Shown here: piece after piece, positions 30,423 to 41,340 of the stretch
How positions within the stretch are numbered: position 1 is the stretch's first letter
Layout of the letters: each line of letters begins with the position of its first letter
From: an uncultured bacterium
GTDB taxonomy: Bacteria > Myxococcota_A > Polyangia > Polyangiales > Houyiibacteriaceae
Direction of reading: 5' to 3'
DNA: 64,000 bases
Assembly (NCBI GenBank): GCA_938024995.1
Contig: CALJDU010000012.1
Span: 62,001-126,000 of the forward strand
Notes under the pieces: generated by a model
What the model saw: the letters and a program-made list of their open reading frames with translations, nothing else
Databases searched by the model: none
Told to the model about the DNA's origin: nothing
Program-made: the position numbers and the translations under genes

Positions 30423-31064
30423 TCAGCTGGCGGGCTGACCCTCGTCGTCGTGCAGCGCGATCACGCGCGTCAGCGGCGGTCGATCGGGGGCGGTCGGGTC
30501 ATCGCGAGTGAGGACAACCTCGCCCGCGCGGATCCGATCGACGCGCCAGTTCAACGTCACGGGCATGCTGTCAGAGCCTCCGGTCTGAATGACCTCCGCG
30601 CGCCCGATGTAGTCACCGCGCTTGACGACGTGTCCAACGGTGGTCGGGTCCTGCAGCATCGCGCGTGGCTGCGCGACTCCGCTGATGATCGCGATGAGAC
30701 GCATCTCGTCGATCGAGGTCATCGGGAGCAGCACCCGACGCTGCGGCGCCGAGACGTTCTGCACCTTGAAGATGTTCGCAAAGCCGCGGAAAGGATCGCG
30801 GTTGCCGGTGTCGACCTCGACGAAGTCCTCGTCGCGGTAGACCAGAGGCGGCGGAGCCTCTTCCTCTTCTTCTTCCGCCACGGCGCCGGCCTGTGCGCCT
30901 CCACCTGGAGGTGTCGGGAGACCACGTCCGCCGCCCGCTGCTGCGCCTGCTCCGGGAGGTGGCGCCGCGCCGCCGGCAACGATGGCATCGTCACACGCGA
31001 GGAAGCAGATGCAGGCCACGAGGACCACGAGCGAGGAAGTGACGGTGCGCTTGAGGCGGTTCAT
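30423..31064 (-). CDS. pilP: Type IV pilus inner-membrane lipoprotein PilP
   Basis: PilP links the PilN/PilO complex to the PilQ secretin. The 213-residue protein has a lipoprotein signal with lipobox FLAC near residue 24, a Gly/Ala/Pro-rich linker with six consecutive Glu (about 30-75), and then the PilP beta domain (RDPFRG at about 90, GVAQPRAML, VKRGDYIG). Its start overlaps the pilO stop by 4 bases. The gene order M-N-O-P matches other bacteria, and the linker is longer than usual. Confidence 0.93.
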   Translation of the reverse strand: MNRLKRTVTSSLVVLVACICFLACDDAIVAGGAAPPPGAGAAAGGGRGLPTPPGGGAQAGAVAEEEEEEAPPPLVYRDEDFVEVDTGNRDPFRGFANIFKVQNVSAPQRRVLLPMTSIDEMRLIAIISGVAQPRAMLQDPTTVGHVVKRGDYIGRAEVIQTGGSDSMPVTLNWRVDRIRAGEVVLTRDDPTAPDRPPLTRVIALHDDEGQPAS

Positions 31065-31687
31065 CGGTTCGCTCCTGCCGGCGCTGGGCGTCGGAAAGTC
31101 GTCGCGAGAACCGCGACCTCAAGAATGGCCTCGGTCTCTTCGTTGGGATTGCGCGAAGCGCTCCGCAGGCCCTTCAAGTTCATGGTGATGTTCTCCATGT
31201 TGATCGCGCGCTCAAGCTGGCTGACGTTGTAGAAGAACTTCGCGAGCTGGTGATACTTGCCCTCCACCTGGAGGCTGACCGGGATCCGCAAGTAGAGCTG
31301 CTGACGTTCTTCCGGACGCGGCTCGACGAGCTTCATCTGGAGACCGCTCAGCTCAGCGAGCCGGTTGAGGTCCTGAAGGAACGCCGGGATCTCCGCGTTG
31401 GCCGGCAGGATGCGTTTGTTCTGGCGATCAATCGCTTCACGACTCGCGAGCTCCTGCGTCAGGCGCAGGTACTCCTCTTGTCGCTGCTGGGCTTGGACCA
31501 GGTTCTGCTGGAGCTGCGCGTTCTGGCTCTCCGCGTTCTGAATCTCCTCTTCGAGGTTCATGTGGAGCGCGAAGTAGTAGGCCGCCGCGAGGACCGCGAG
31601 CAGGAGGAAGAGCAAGAAGATCTTCGCCGCGATTGGGAGGGTCTCGAAAGACTGACCCGACGCCGCCTTCTTTCCTTTTTCAGCCAT
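31061..31687 (-). CDS. pilO: Type IV pilus assembly protein PilO
   Basis: PilO forms an inner-membrane dimer with PilN. The start is ATG 31687 (MAEKGKKAASGQ), which shares one base with the pilN stop (TGATG). The 208-residue protein has one membrane helix at about residues 24-43, a coiled coil at about 48-95 and a ferredoxin-like domain to the end. Its length and layout are normal. It is encoded between pilN and pilP with overlaps on both sides. Confidence 0.93.
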   Translation of the reverse strand: MAEKGKKAASGQSFETLPIAAKIFLLFLLLAVLAAAYYFALHMNLEEEIQNAESQNAQLQQNLVQAQQRQEEYLRLTQELASREAIDRQNKRILPANAEIPAFLQDLNRLAELSGLQMKLVEPRPEERQQLYLRIPVSLQVEGKYHQLAKFFYNVSQLERAINMENITMNLKGLRSASRNPNEETEAILEVAVLATTFRRPAPAGANR

Positions 31688-32364
31688 CAGTAGGTCACCC
31701 GGCAAGAGAGCTCGAAGCGAATCAAGGGGACGCCTGGATTGCTCGTATTGGAGGGAGTCGCCGCGGTCGTTCGCTCAAGCGTGACATCCGCAAAGAGATC
31801 GGAGAGCGCGAGACGGCGCAGGAACTCGGCGACGTCTTCGTTGGTGCGGCCTTCGCCGACCATCTTGCAGTTGCCGTGGTCTTCCTCGAACCCGAGGACC
31901 CACAAGCGTCGCACGTCCCAGCTGCGGTTGAAGCCCGCGAGCGGGTTGTTGCGTCGCATCTCCTCGAGCTCTTGAGGATCGATGGTCGGACCGGAGCCCT
32001 CCCCGACCGACAAGATCTTGGAGATCTCCATCATCATCCGCGTGGGGCCGGTGCGCCCCTTGTTGAGCTCGGTGACGACCTCTTCGAGCGCGGTGCTCTC
32101 TTCGTACTGCGCGCGGACCTCTTCGAGGCGAGCGCTCTTGCTTCGGAGCTGCTCGATCTGGGCGGCGAGCGCTTCGTTCTGACGCTTCTGCTCCGTGAGC
32201 TTCCCGTCATAGAAGAAGTAGAGCGCGCCGAGCGCCGCGAGCCAAAGGAACGCCGCGACCAAGTAGATGCCGCCCCAGAGCTGAACGCCACCGGATGGAC
32301 CGCTCGACGAGGCTTGCCGCTTCTTCTTGCCGCCGACGTTCGGCAGTAGGTTAATGCGAATCAT
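31687..32364 (-). CDS. pilN: Type IV pilus assembly protein PilN
   Basis: The 225-residue protein opens with MIRINLLPNV, the conserved cytoplasmic segment that docks into PilM. A basic linker, a membrane helix at about residues 33-52, a coiled coil at about 54-95 and a C-terminal ferredoxin-like domain follow. It shares one base with pilM upstream and one with pilO downstream, so the three are tightly coupled. Confidence 0.95.
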   Translation of the reverse strand: MIRINLLPNVGGKKKRQASSSGPSGGVQLWGGIYLVAAFLWLAALGALYFFYDGKLTEQKRQNEALAAQIEQLRSKSARLEEVRAQYEESTALEEVVTELNKGRTGPTRMMMEISKILSVGEGSGPTIDPQELEEMRRNNPLAGFNRSWDVRRLWVLGFEEDHGNCKMVGEGRTNEDVAEFLRRLALSDLFADVTLERTTAATPSNTSNPGVPLIRFELSCRVTY

Positions 32365-33416
32365 TAGTTACGCTCCCGTTCCTTCCGGAGGGCGAGGCCC
32401 ATCGCGACCGCGAGCTGCGCGGTGCGTCCTTGGAGCGACACCGGGTCAACGCGCTTCGTGTCCGGCTGCGCGACCGTGAGCGGATCAAGCAGCTCAACCG
32501 GGATGCGCGCGCGATCCTGAATCGACTTGAGCAACGCCTGGACGTTCGCGGTTCCGCCGGAGCAGAAAATCTTGGTGATGGTCTGGTCGCCGCTCGTCGC
32601 CAAGTAGAAGTCGAGCGACCGCTGGATCTCGCCGGCGAGCTGGTCGACGACCTGGTTGATAATCTCGGGGACCTCTTTGGGGACGATGCCCCGACCGTCG
32701 CCGCCACACTTGTAGGCTTCGGCTTCTTCTCGGCTGATGCCGAGGGTCCGCTGAATCTCCTCCGTGATGGAGTGGCCACCATTGGCGATGTCGCGCGTGA
32801 ACGCGGTGGTTCCATTCGCGAGAATGTTCACCGTGCTGAGCGAAGCGCCGACATGAATCAAGACAACCGTTTCGTTGTTTTGAGGCACACCGTAGCCAAC
32901 CTCGTGGACGTTCTGAATCGTGAACGCGTCGAGATCGACGACGGTCGGTTTCAGACGCGCCTCCATCGCGAGGTTGGTGAGATCAGAGATCTCCTCCTTC
33001 TTCGCTGCGACCAAGAGGACGTCCATCTGGCTCTCGTCCTCCCGGCGACCGAGCACCTGATAGTCGACGTGCACTTCGGCGAGGTCGAACGGAATGTGAT
33101 GTTCCGCCTCCCAGCCCACTTGCTCGTCAAGCTCCGCGGAGGACATCAGAGGCATCGAGATCTTTTTAATGATCACGGAGTGCCCGCTCGCGCGCAGCGC
33201 GACGTTCCTGCGCTTTGCCTTGTGGAAGAGCTTCTCGAGCCCCTCCACCACTGCGCTGGAGTTAATGATGTGCCCGTCAACGATCGTCTCGGGCGGAAGT
33301 GGGTGATACCCAAACCGCACGAGCGAACGCTTTCCGCGCTTCTCTTCTATTTCACAGACTTTGATGGAGGACGAACCAATGTCGACTCCAACCAAGTGCT
33401 TGCCTTCGGACGCCAT
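32364..33416 (-). CDS. pilM: Type IV pilus actin-like ATPase PilM
   Basis: PilM is a cytoplasmic actin-fold protein that binds the PilN N-terminus and connects the motor to the envelope complex. The 350-residue protein shows the phosphate-1 motif GVDIGSSSIKVCE at about residue 9, the middle LIHVGASLSTVNI motif, and the late FCSGGTANVQ adenosine-site motif. The start is ATG 33416, nine bases after the XRE-type gene, so both should share a transcript. Confidence 0.95.
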   Translation of the reverse strand: MASEGKHLVGVDIGSSSIKVCEIEEKRGKRSLVRFGYHPLPPETIVDGHIINSSAVVEGLEKLFHKAKRRNVALRASGHSVIIKKISMPLMSSAELDEQVGWEAEHHIPFDLAEVHVDYQVLGRREDESQMDVLLVAAKKEEISDLTNLAMEARLKPTVVDLDAFTIQNVHEVGYGVPQNNETVVLIHVGASLSTVNILANGTTAFTRDIANGGHSITEEIQRTLGISREEAEAYKCGGDGRGIVPKEVPEIINQVVDQLAGEIQRSLDFYLATSGDQTITKIFCSGGTANVQALLKSIQDRARIPVELLDPLTVAQPDTKRVDPVSLQGRTAQLAVAMGLALRKERERN

Positions 33417-33425
33417 CGATTCGCA

Positions 33426-33830
33426 TCACTCCTCCTCGCCGAACACACGGACGCGGTCCGCGAGGGTGAGACCTAAGGCATCGAGAATCTTCCGCTTGGT
33501 CGACATCCGACACCCGAAGCCCTTTTCAACACGATCGATCGTTAAGACCGAGAGGTTCGCGCGACGTGCAAGCTCCGCCTTCGACATCATACGGTCGACG
33601 CGGATCTTACGGACGTTGTTGGGCTTATCGCCTGTCTTCTTCTTTTTCGGTCTCTTCTTCGGCGCCTCTCCATCCGGATCTGACGTCGACTCTGCGACCG
33701 TGGCCTTGGGGGCCGTGCCCTCTGTCTGCTTGGCAGCGGACTTCGACTCCGAAGAGCTTTTGGTCGCGCCGTTTTTCACAATTCGCTTCTGCGATGAATC
33801 TTTCGGTGCTCGATCACGTTCAGAGGTCAT
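33426..33830 (-). CDS. XRE-type helix-turn-helix protein with a lysine-rich N-terminus, leading the pil operon
   Basis: The C-terminal 60 residues form a helix-turn-helix of the Cro/C1 type: MSKAELARRANLSVLTIDRVEKG, with a following basic helix. The first 70 residues are low complexity, rich in Lys, Ser, Asp and Glu (a KKRPKKKK tract). I choose ATG 33830, preceded by agaggt at good spacing, giving 134 residues; upstream starts at 33872 and 33902 lack a ribosome binding site. It lies directly upstream of pilM (nine bases) and behind a candidate promoter, so it may control its own pil operon. I know of no standard pil regulator with this architecture. Confidence 0.8.
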   Translation of the reverse strand: MTSERDRAPKDSSQKRIVKNGATKSSSESKSAAKQTEGTAPKATVAESTSDPDGEAPKKRPKKKKTGDKPNNVRKIRVDRMMSKAELARRANLSVLTIDRVEKGFGCRMSTKRKILDALGLTLADRVRVFGEEE

Positions 33831-33913
33831 AGCAACCTCTTGATCCGACACTGCTTTTTCATCGTGAGCCATCGCGACAAAGAACGACTGGCCGCGTAGC
33901 AACCGTCGCTTAA

Positions 33914-33942
33914 ACCGTATGACCCTCCGCGTTTTGCGTCAA
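33914..33942 (-). promoter_or_regulatory. Candidate sigma-70-type promoter for the XRE-pil operon
   Basis: On the minus strand, TTGACG (33937-33942) and TACGGT (33914-33919) are separated by 17 bases, close to the -35/-10 consensus. Transcription would begin near 33907, about 77 bases before the XRE start codon. The A/T content here is well above that of the neighbouring genes. Confidence 0.55.
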
Positions 33943-34198
33943 GCAAGTTTGGCAAAATTAGAGACAAATTAGGGGTAATTTATATGAACGTCGGGCCGCC
34001 CTTTCGAGGGCCGATGTGCATTTCCCAACAGCTTCACCGATCTCTCATCGGTGACTGTCTCGTGAACCTCAGGTTTTCAACGAACGATCGAACCAACCTC
34101 ATGGTGACACTGTCATTTTCACAGATCAAAAAAACGGCGGACATCAACCTTCTGGCAGGTTGCGTATCGACCGCCTTCTGCAAAGAATAGGGCCCGCG
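33943..34198. promoter_or_regulatory. Divergent control region between the pil operon and the LysM gene
   Basis: Non-coding DNA, A/T-rich at 33943-33985. It contains a perfect 7-base hairpin (caccgat/atcggtg, 34035-34053, loop ctctc), which could be an operator or leader structure. A short plus-strand frame here has no ribosome binding site or protein-like composition. The remaining sequence up to the LysM gene shows nothing I can name. Confidence 0.4.
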
Positions 34199-35143
34199 AT
34201 GCTGAAAAAGACGACCCGCGCCTCGATGCGCCGTCCCAGCGGCGGACAGCTTGTGTTGGCCTCTTTGGCGCTCACGGCGATGGTGGTGTGTGGCTTTTCG
34301 ATCGCCCCAACCTCTGCTTCTGCGGAGGAGCACCGGGTCCGGCGCGGCCAAAACCTCGCGCGCATCGCGAAGCGCTACAACGTTCAAGTGGGTGATTTGG
34401 CGGCCGCCAACCGAATGCGCCGTACCGACGCCCTTCGTGAAGGTCAGATCCTGACGATTCCCGAGCGGGGCATCGTTTACGTAGGTCATCGGCAGAGCCT
34501 CACGGTCATCGCGAGCCGCAACAACGTCACCGTCGCTGCCCTCGCCCGTGCGAACGGTCTCTCTCCCGGCGCCACCCTCCGCGTCGGTCAGCGTCTCGTT
34601 CTTCCCGGGCACCGCGCCAGTAAACGCGCGGTGAAGCGATGGGGAACTCCCCGGCGCCCTGGCGTGATCAACCTCTACCGCGTCATCAACGGTGAGCAGG
34701 CCCGCGTTCGGGTGCTGAGCAAGCGGGGTCGCGTTCGCCGTCGCGCCCGCGAACAAGTGGGCCAGCTTCTCAGGCACCGCACCTCGAACCGAACGCTCTC
34801 CCCGAACCGTCGACTCCTTCGTCTGATGACGCAGATCAGCGACCACTTCGGCGGGCGCCGCTTGAACATCATCAGTGGCTACCGCCCCGCCGGGAACCGC
34901 ACCGAAGAGAGCAGCCGCCACGTGAGCGGAAGCGCGATCGACTTCAGCGTCGCCGGCGTCAATCTGCGCGCCATTCGTGACTACTGCCGTTCCCTTCCCG
35001 ATGTGGGCGTGGGCTTCTACCCGCGCGCGCGATTCATCCACCTCGATGTGCGCGATGAGTCGGTCTACTGGGTCGACCAGAGCGCCCGAGGCGAACGTGC
35101 TCGCGTGACCGCGACTGCGCGGGGTCGACGCCCGCTCAACTAG
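34199..35143 (+). CDS. Secreted protein with two LysM domains and an M15/DUF882-like peptidase domain
   Basis: The start is ATG 34199, giving 314 residues; a TTG further upstream is less likely. A long signal or anchor helix (about 22-40) is followed by two LysM peptidoglycan-binding domains (about 44-90 and 92-138, each with VRRGQNL- or VGHRQSL-type openings and an ALREGQILTIP- or LRVGQRLVLP-type end). The C-terminal domain (about 165-300) resembles YcbK/M15 peptidases: a His-x6-Asp in SSRHVSGSAIDFS and a His-x-Asp in FIHLDV match the zinc ligands. It probably cuts or binds the peptide part of the cell wall. It is divergent from the pil operon. Confidence 0.85.
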   Translation: MLKKTTRASMRRPSGGQLVLASLALTAMVVCGFSIAPTSASAEEHRVRRGQNLARIAKRYNVQVGDLAAANRMRRTDALREGQILTIPERGIVYVGHRQSLTVIASRNNVTVAALARANGLSPGATLRVGQRLVLPGHRASKRAVKRWGTPRRPGVINLYRVINGEQARVRVLSKRGRVRRRAREQVGQLLRHRTSNRTLSPNRRLLRLMTQISDHFGGRRLNIISGYRPAGNRTEESSRHVSGSAIDFSVAGVNLRAIRDYCRSLPDVGVGFYPRARFIHLDVRDESVYWVDQSARGERARVTATARGRRPLN

Positions 35144-35152
35144 AGCGGGCCT

Positions 35153-35361
35153 TCAGCGACACTCGATGATCAGCGAAGGCTCCGCTTCGCAGAACCCGTC
35201 GACGCAGTTGGTCACCATGCCACAGACGGGACCGGCGTCCGGCGCACAATCTCGTATCGTCTCGCACGGCTGCGCACCTTCGAGCTCCGGCGCGTCTGGA
35301 TCCCTCGGGCATCCCGATATCAGGAGCGCGAGCAGCGCGGGAAAGAGAACGTAACGCTTCA

Positions 35362-35362
<1 letters not shown>
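35153..35362 (-). CDS. Small Cys-containing lipoprotein
   Basis: The 69-residue protein starts at ATG 35362 (TGATG junction with the activator gene; a GTG one codon earlier is also possible). A short signal peptide ends in the lipobox LISGC, and the mature part has six further cysteines in a CETIRDC...CVDGFC pattern. It has no recognisable enzyme motif. It is the third gene of the kinase-activator-lipoprotein transcript. Confidence 0.75.
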
Positions 35363-37782
<2,420 letters not shown>

Positions 37783-37849
37783 GACGACACGCTAAGGCAC
37801 AGTCGGCGGTTCCTCAAGCACGTACTGACACATTGTGACCAGGCAGGGT

Positions 37850-39280
37850 CTACTCGTCTTCGAGACGTTTCTCGAGGTCGCTCAAGTAGTCATCGTCGCC
37901 GTCGCTCTTCACAGTGCTCAGCAGCAGAACAGGTCCCGAGGGCCGACCTTCGTCTTGTTCATCTTCGAACCCAGAGAGGAGGGGTCGACCGTCGTGCACG
38001 GACTCGGCCTCGTCTTCCACGCTCTCGTACACGTCGACGACTTCACTGTCGTCGATGTCGATCATCTCTTCGAGCGGACCCAGCGAAGCGTCGAATGAGG
38101 GAAGCGAGGACTCCTTGGTCGGATCAAAGGTCGGGCGTTGCGGTTGGGCTTGTTGCTGCTGCTGTTGGTGCTGCTGCACATGCTGCGCGTGCTGCGATTC
38201 TTGCGACACCGCGTATTGCCCAGAGTGCTGCGCGACGTACTGCCCGGCGTGCTGCTGTCCGCGTTGTACGTGTTGGGCCGGAACGTCGAGCTGCGCGTTG
38301 TACGTCTGGCTGAAGGCGCGTCGGCGATGCGCGGGGACCAACCCGAGCTCGGGCTCCGGCACGCGATGCGAGGGCGCGACCACACCGACGTGGTCGGCGA
38401 CCGCGCGCGGTCCGACGAGCCAGCCGTTGCGCATCGCGAAGTCTTCTAAGTGAAGCGCCAAGTGCGCGGCGCTCGCGATGCGATGGTCTTGATCACGGGA
38501 GAGCGCGGCCATCACGATCCGCTCGAGATCCGGTGGGTAGCTGGGGACACGCTCGCTCGGAAGCGGAGCGTCGCGCTCCACAATGGCGGTCATCACCTCG
38601 GCGTCTGAGCCACGAAACAATCGGCTCCCCGTCGTGAGCTCGTAGAGGATCACGCCGAGCGAGAACACGTCCGCGCGGCGATCCAGCGGCCGCGCGCGGA
38701 TCTGCTCAGGCGCCATGTACGAGAACGTTCCTTTGACTTGCCCCGCCTCGGTGTCGTCCCGCGCGACGGTTTTCGCGATGCCGAAATCCATCACTTTGGC
38801 GACTCCATCTCGGGTCACCATGATGTTCTGCGGCGTCACGTCGCGGTGGATGATCATCAACGGTTGGCCGCCGCGGTCTCGCGCGTCGTGCGCGTGATGA
38901 AGCGCTTCGCACGCCTGCATCACGATGCCGATCGCGACGTGCATCGGCATCACGGTGTTGCGCTTGGCACCGGCGCGCCAGACGTCCGCGACGTTGTGAC
39001 CGTCGACGTACTCCATCGCCATGAACCAGCGACCTTGGTCGACACCGAGTTCGAACACCTGAGGAATGTTTGGATGTCGAAGCTCGGCGAGGAGGCGCGC
39101 CTCGAACTGAAACATCGTGACCGTGGTCGGGTTCTCGCACAGATGCTGGAACATCCGCTTGATGACGACGTCACGGAAGAACCCCGCTTGACCGAAGCCG
39201 CGCGCGAGGAAGATCTCCGCCATCCCGCCAGCGGCGATCTTTCGGAGCAGTTCGTAGTTTCCGAATTGGTGTTCGTTCAC
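37850..39280 (-). CDS. Ser/Thr protein kinase with a poly-Gln linker
   Basis: The 476-residue protein has a complete Hanks-type kinase domain at about residues 8-285: a glycine-rich loop IAAGGMAEIF, the Lys in DVVIKRM, the catalytic HRDVTPQN and the metal-binding DFGIAK, with an APEQ segment. After it comes a Gln/His-rich stretch (about 345-385, including six consecutive Gln) and an acidic C-terminus. No membrane helix is visible, so it is cytoplasmic. The start is GTG 39280. It precedes the sigma-54 activator on the same strand, a pairing known in Myxococcota. Confidence 0.93.
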   Translation of the reverse strand: MNEHQFGNYELLRKIAAGGMAEIFLARGFGQAGFFRDVVIKRMFQHLCENPTTVTMFQFEARLLAELRHPNIPQVFELGVDQGRWFMAMEYVDGHNVADVWRAGAKRNTVMPMHVAIGIVMQACEALHHAHDARDRGGQPLMIIHRDVTPQNIMVTRDGVAKVMDFGIAKTVARDDTEAGQVKGTFSYMAPEQIRARPLDRRADVFSLGVILYELTTGSRLFRGSDAEVMTAIVERDAPLPSERVPSYPPDLERIVMAALSRDQDHRIASAAHLALHLEDFAMRNGWLVGPRAVADHVGVVAPSHRVPEPELGLVPAHRRRAFSQTYNAQLDVPAQHVQRGQQHAGQYVAQHSGQYAVSQESQHAQHVQQHQQQQQQAQPQRPTFDPTKESSLPSFDASLGPLEEMIDIDDSEVVDVYESVEDEAESVHDGRPLLSGFEDEQDEGRPSGPVLLLSTVKSDGDDDYLSDLEKRLEDE

Positions 39281-39374
39281 GGAAGCATTCCACGGGCGGC
39301 CGGAACCGTTTCGCGTATACTTTAGGCCTTCTAAATCTGGACCTAAGTATCACCGATTCGCCTGACGGAGCCTC

Positions 39375-41330
39375 ATGCGCTCGATCTTTGTCGCCTTTGC
39401 CGCTGGGGCCGTGCTGCTCGTCGGCTGCCCCAAGACCACTGAACCCCCACCTCCACCCGAACCTGACCCAAATTTTGGTGATGCTTGCCGTGATGCGGAG
39501 GAGTGTTTTGGAGGGCTGACGTGTCTCCCCGATTTCCCGTCGGGGTATTGCACCCGCATTTGTGACGAAGAGCCTTGCGAGGAAGGCGCGATCTGCGTCT
39601 CGGACTTTGGCGTCGATCTGTGCCTGGCCGAGTGCGCGAGCGATGGCGATTGCCGCGGCCGCTACGAGTGTTGGCGCGGGACATGTCGCCCGCCGTGTGA
39701 CAGCGACTCGATCTGTGGTGACGGCGCGACCTGCGTCGACGGTTCCTGTGAGGGCGCCGAGTGCACCCGTGACCGCGACTGCGCGGACGGCGAGGAGTGC
39801 ATCGACGGTAGCTGCGAAATGATGATGGAGGTCGACGCCGGTCCGCCCGGGTGTGATCCCGGCGAGTGCCCCTCGGGAGAGTGCCTCCCGCCTTCGGTGG
39901 GCGACGCGTGTGTCGTCGCGTGTGAAGAGCGCTCCGACTGTACAGGCGACAGCGTCTGCAGCCCGGTTCGGATCGATGACGATGGCGACGACCGTTTCGA
40001 TCGCGCGATCGCGTCATGTGTCCCGGCGAACCCAGCCGGCAACTTTTTGGCGGGGCGATGCAGCCAAGCGTCGGAGACCTCGCAGTGCGAGAGCCGCTCA
40101 TGCCTCGGTAACCAGTGCACCGAGATCTGCAACGACGACGACGACTGCCTCTTGGGCATGAGCTGCGTCAGCGAGCGCTTCAACGGCACCATGCTCCAGA
40201 CCTGCAGCTATGAAGCGCGCACCGAGACGATCGAAGACCTGTCCCTGGGTCGCATCATGGTCGGCGCAGGTGCGCCAACCACGCGCATCAACTTCGGCAT
40301 TCCCGACGACGCCGTGAGCGTCGCGCTCGTCGCGGACTATGTGAGCGGCGACCGCGAGCTCGACCTCAGCTTCGTCAACGTCTGGGACTCCCGCAACGAC
40401 CGCATCTTCGACGTCAACGAGATCTTTATGCTGCGCGACCCTGACATCCGGTGGATCCCGAGCAACACGCACGAGTCGATCACGATGCTCGTCCCGAACA
40501 CGACCGATGATCGGTACACCTTCCGCCGAGGTCGCTTCGGCGTCACGTTGACCGGACTGATCAACGCCCCGGGCGACTCCCGAAGCGTGGTCGTCGACTT
40601 CCGCGCCCGCATCAAGCGCGCGCCACGCGGCGACGTGACGAGCGGCACCCTCGACCTCAACATCCACCTCGTCTCCGGCATTGGGCTCGACGCCTCCAGC
40701 GCTGCGCGTGACAGCAGGATCGCGGCCGCGCTTGAGAAGCTCTCCGCCAACATGGCCCGAGCCGACATCAACATCGGCGACGTTCGCTTCTTCGACGTTG
40801 CCGGTTCCGGCCTGAGCGTCATCGACACCGCCGAGGGCGAGGACAGCGAGCTCTCCCAGCTCTTCCGCCTCAGCGCACCGCGGACCAACAACGCGCTCGA
40901 CATCTTCCTCGTGCGCTCCATCGACCGTGACCGCGACGGAGGCGGGATCACGCTCGGGATCGCCGGCGGCATTCCGGGTCCCGCGGGCAGTCACGGTAAC
41001 GGCCACAGCGGCGTGGTGGTCGCCATCGACAGCACCGTGGTCGGCGGCGGCGGGGCGACGATCGGTCAGATCATGACGCACGAAATCGGCCACTACCTTG
41101 GCCTCTTTCACAGCACCGAAGCGGTGCGCGCGTGCCGTGATGGCGAAGAGCCCTCGGCCGCGAACCCGTGCTCGCCCTTTGGTGGCGGAGATGTCTTGAC
41201 CGACACCACCCGCGGAGATGACCGCAACCTGATGTACTTCCAGCTGACCACGTTTGGCGGGAGCACTTTCAACGAACGAATCAGCGCCGGCCAAGCCTTC
41301 GTGATGTTGCGCAACCCGCTCATCGAGTAG
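39375..41330 (+). CDS. Cys-rich lipoprotein with a metzincin zinc-protease motif
   Basis: The 651-residue protein has a lipoprotein signal ending LLVGC near residue 18 and a Pro-rich linker. Some thirty cysteines in EGF-like or Cys-rich repeats follow to about residue 280 (CRDAEECFGGLTC, CASDGDCRG types). The rest is beta-rich and carries HEIGHYLGLFH at 569-579, the HExxHxxGxxH zinc site of metzincin proteases; NLMYF about 55 residues later could be the Met-turn. It is probably a surface-anchored metalloprotease or a remnant of one. It is followed after ten bases by the SDR gene. Confidence 0.85.
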   Translation: MRSIFVAFAAGAVLLVGCPKTTEPPPPPEPDPNFGDACRDAEECFGGLTCLPDFPSGYCTRICDEEPCEEGAICVSDFGVDLCLAECASDGDCRGRYECWRGTCRPPCDSDSICGDGATCVDGSCEGAECTRDRDCADGEECIDGSCEMMMEVDAGPPGCDPGECPSGECLPPSVGDACVVACEERSDCTGDSVCSPVRIDDDGDDRFDRAIASCVPANPAGNFLAGRCSQASETSQCESRSCLGNQCTEICNDDDDCLLGMSCVSERFNGTMLQTCSYEARTETIEDLSLGRIMVGAGAPTTRINFGIPDDAVSVALVADYVSGDRELDLSFVNVWDSRNDRIFDVNEIFMLRDPDIRWIPSNTHESITMLVPNTTDDRYTFRRGRFGVTLTGLINAPGDSRSVVVDFRARIKRAPRGDVTSGTLDLNIHLVSGIGLDASSAARDSRIAAALEKLSANMARADINIGDVRFFDVAGSGLSVIDTAEGEDSELSQLFRLSAPRTNNALDIFLVRSIDRDRDGGGITLGIAGGIPGPAGSHGNGHSGVVVAIDSTVVGGGGATIGQIMTHEIGHYLGLFHSTEAVRACRDGEEPSAANPCSPFGGGDVLTDTTRGDDRNLMYFQLTTFGGSTFNERISAGQAFVMLRNPLIE

Positions 41331-41340
41331 GAGCGAACGG

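Noticed and set aside
33984..34190. Short plus-strand open frame in the pil/LysM divergent region
   Set aside because: No ribosome binding site, odd composition, and it overlaps the probable control region.
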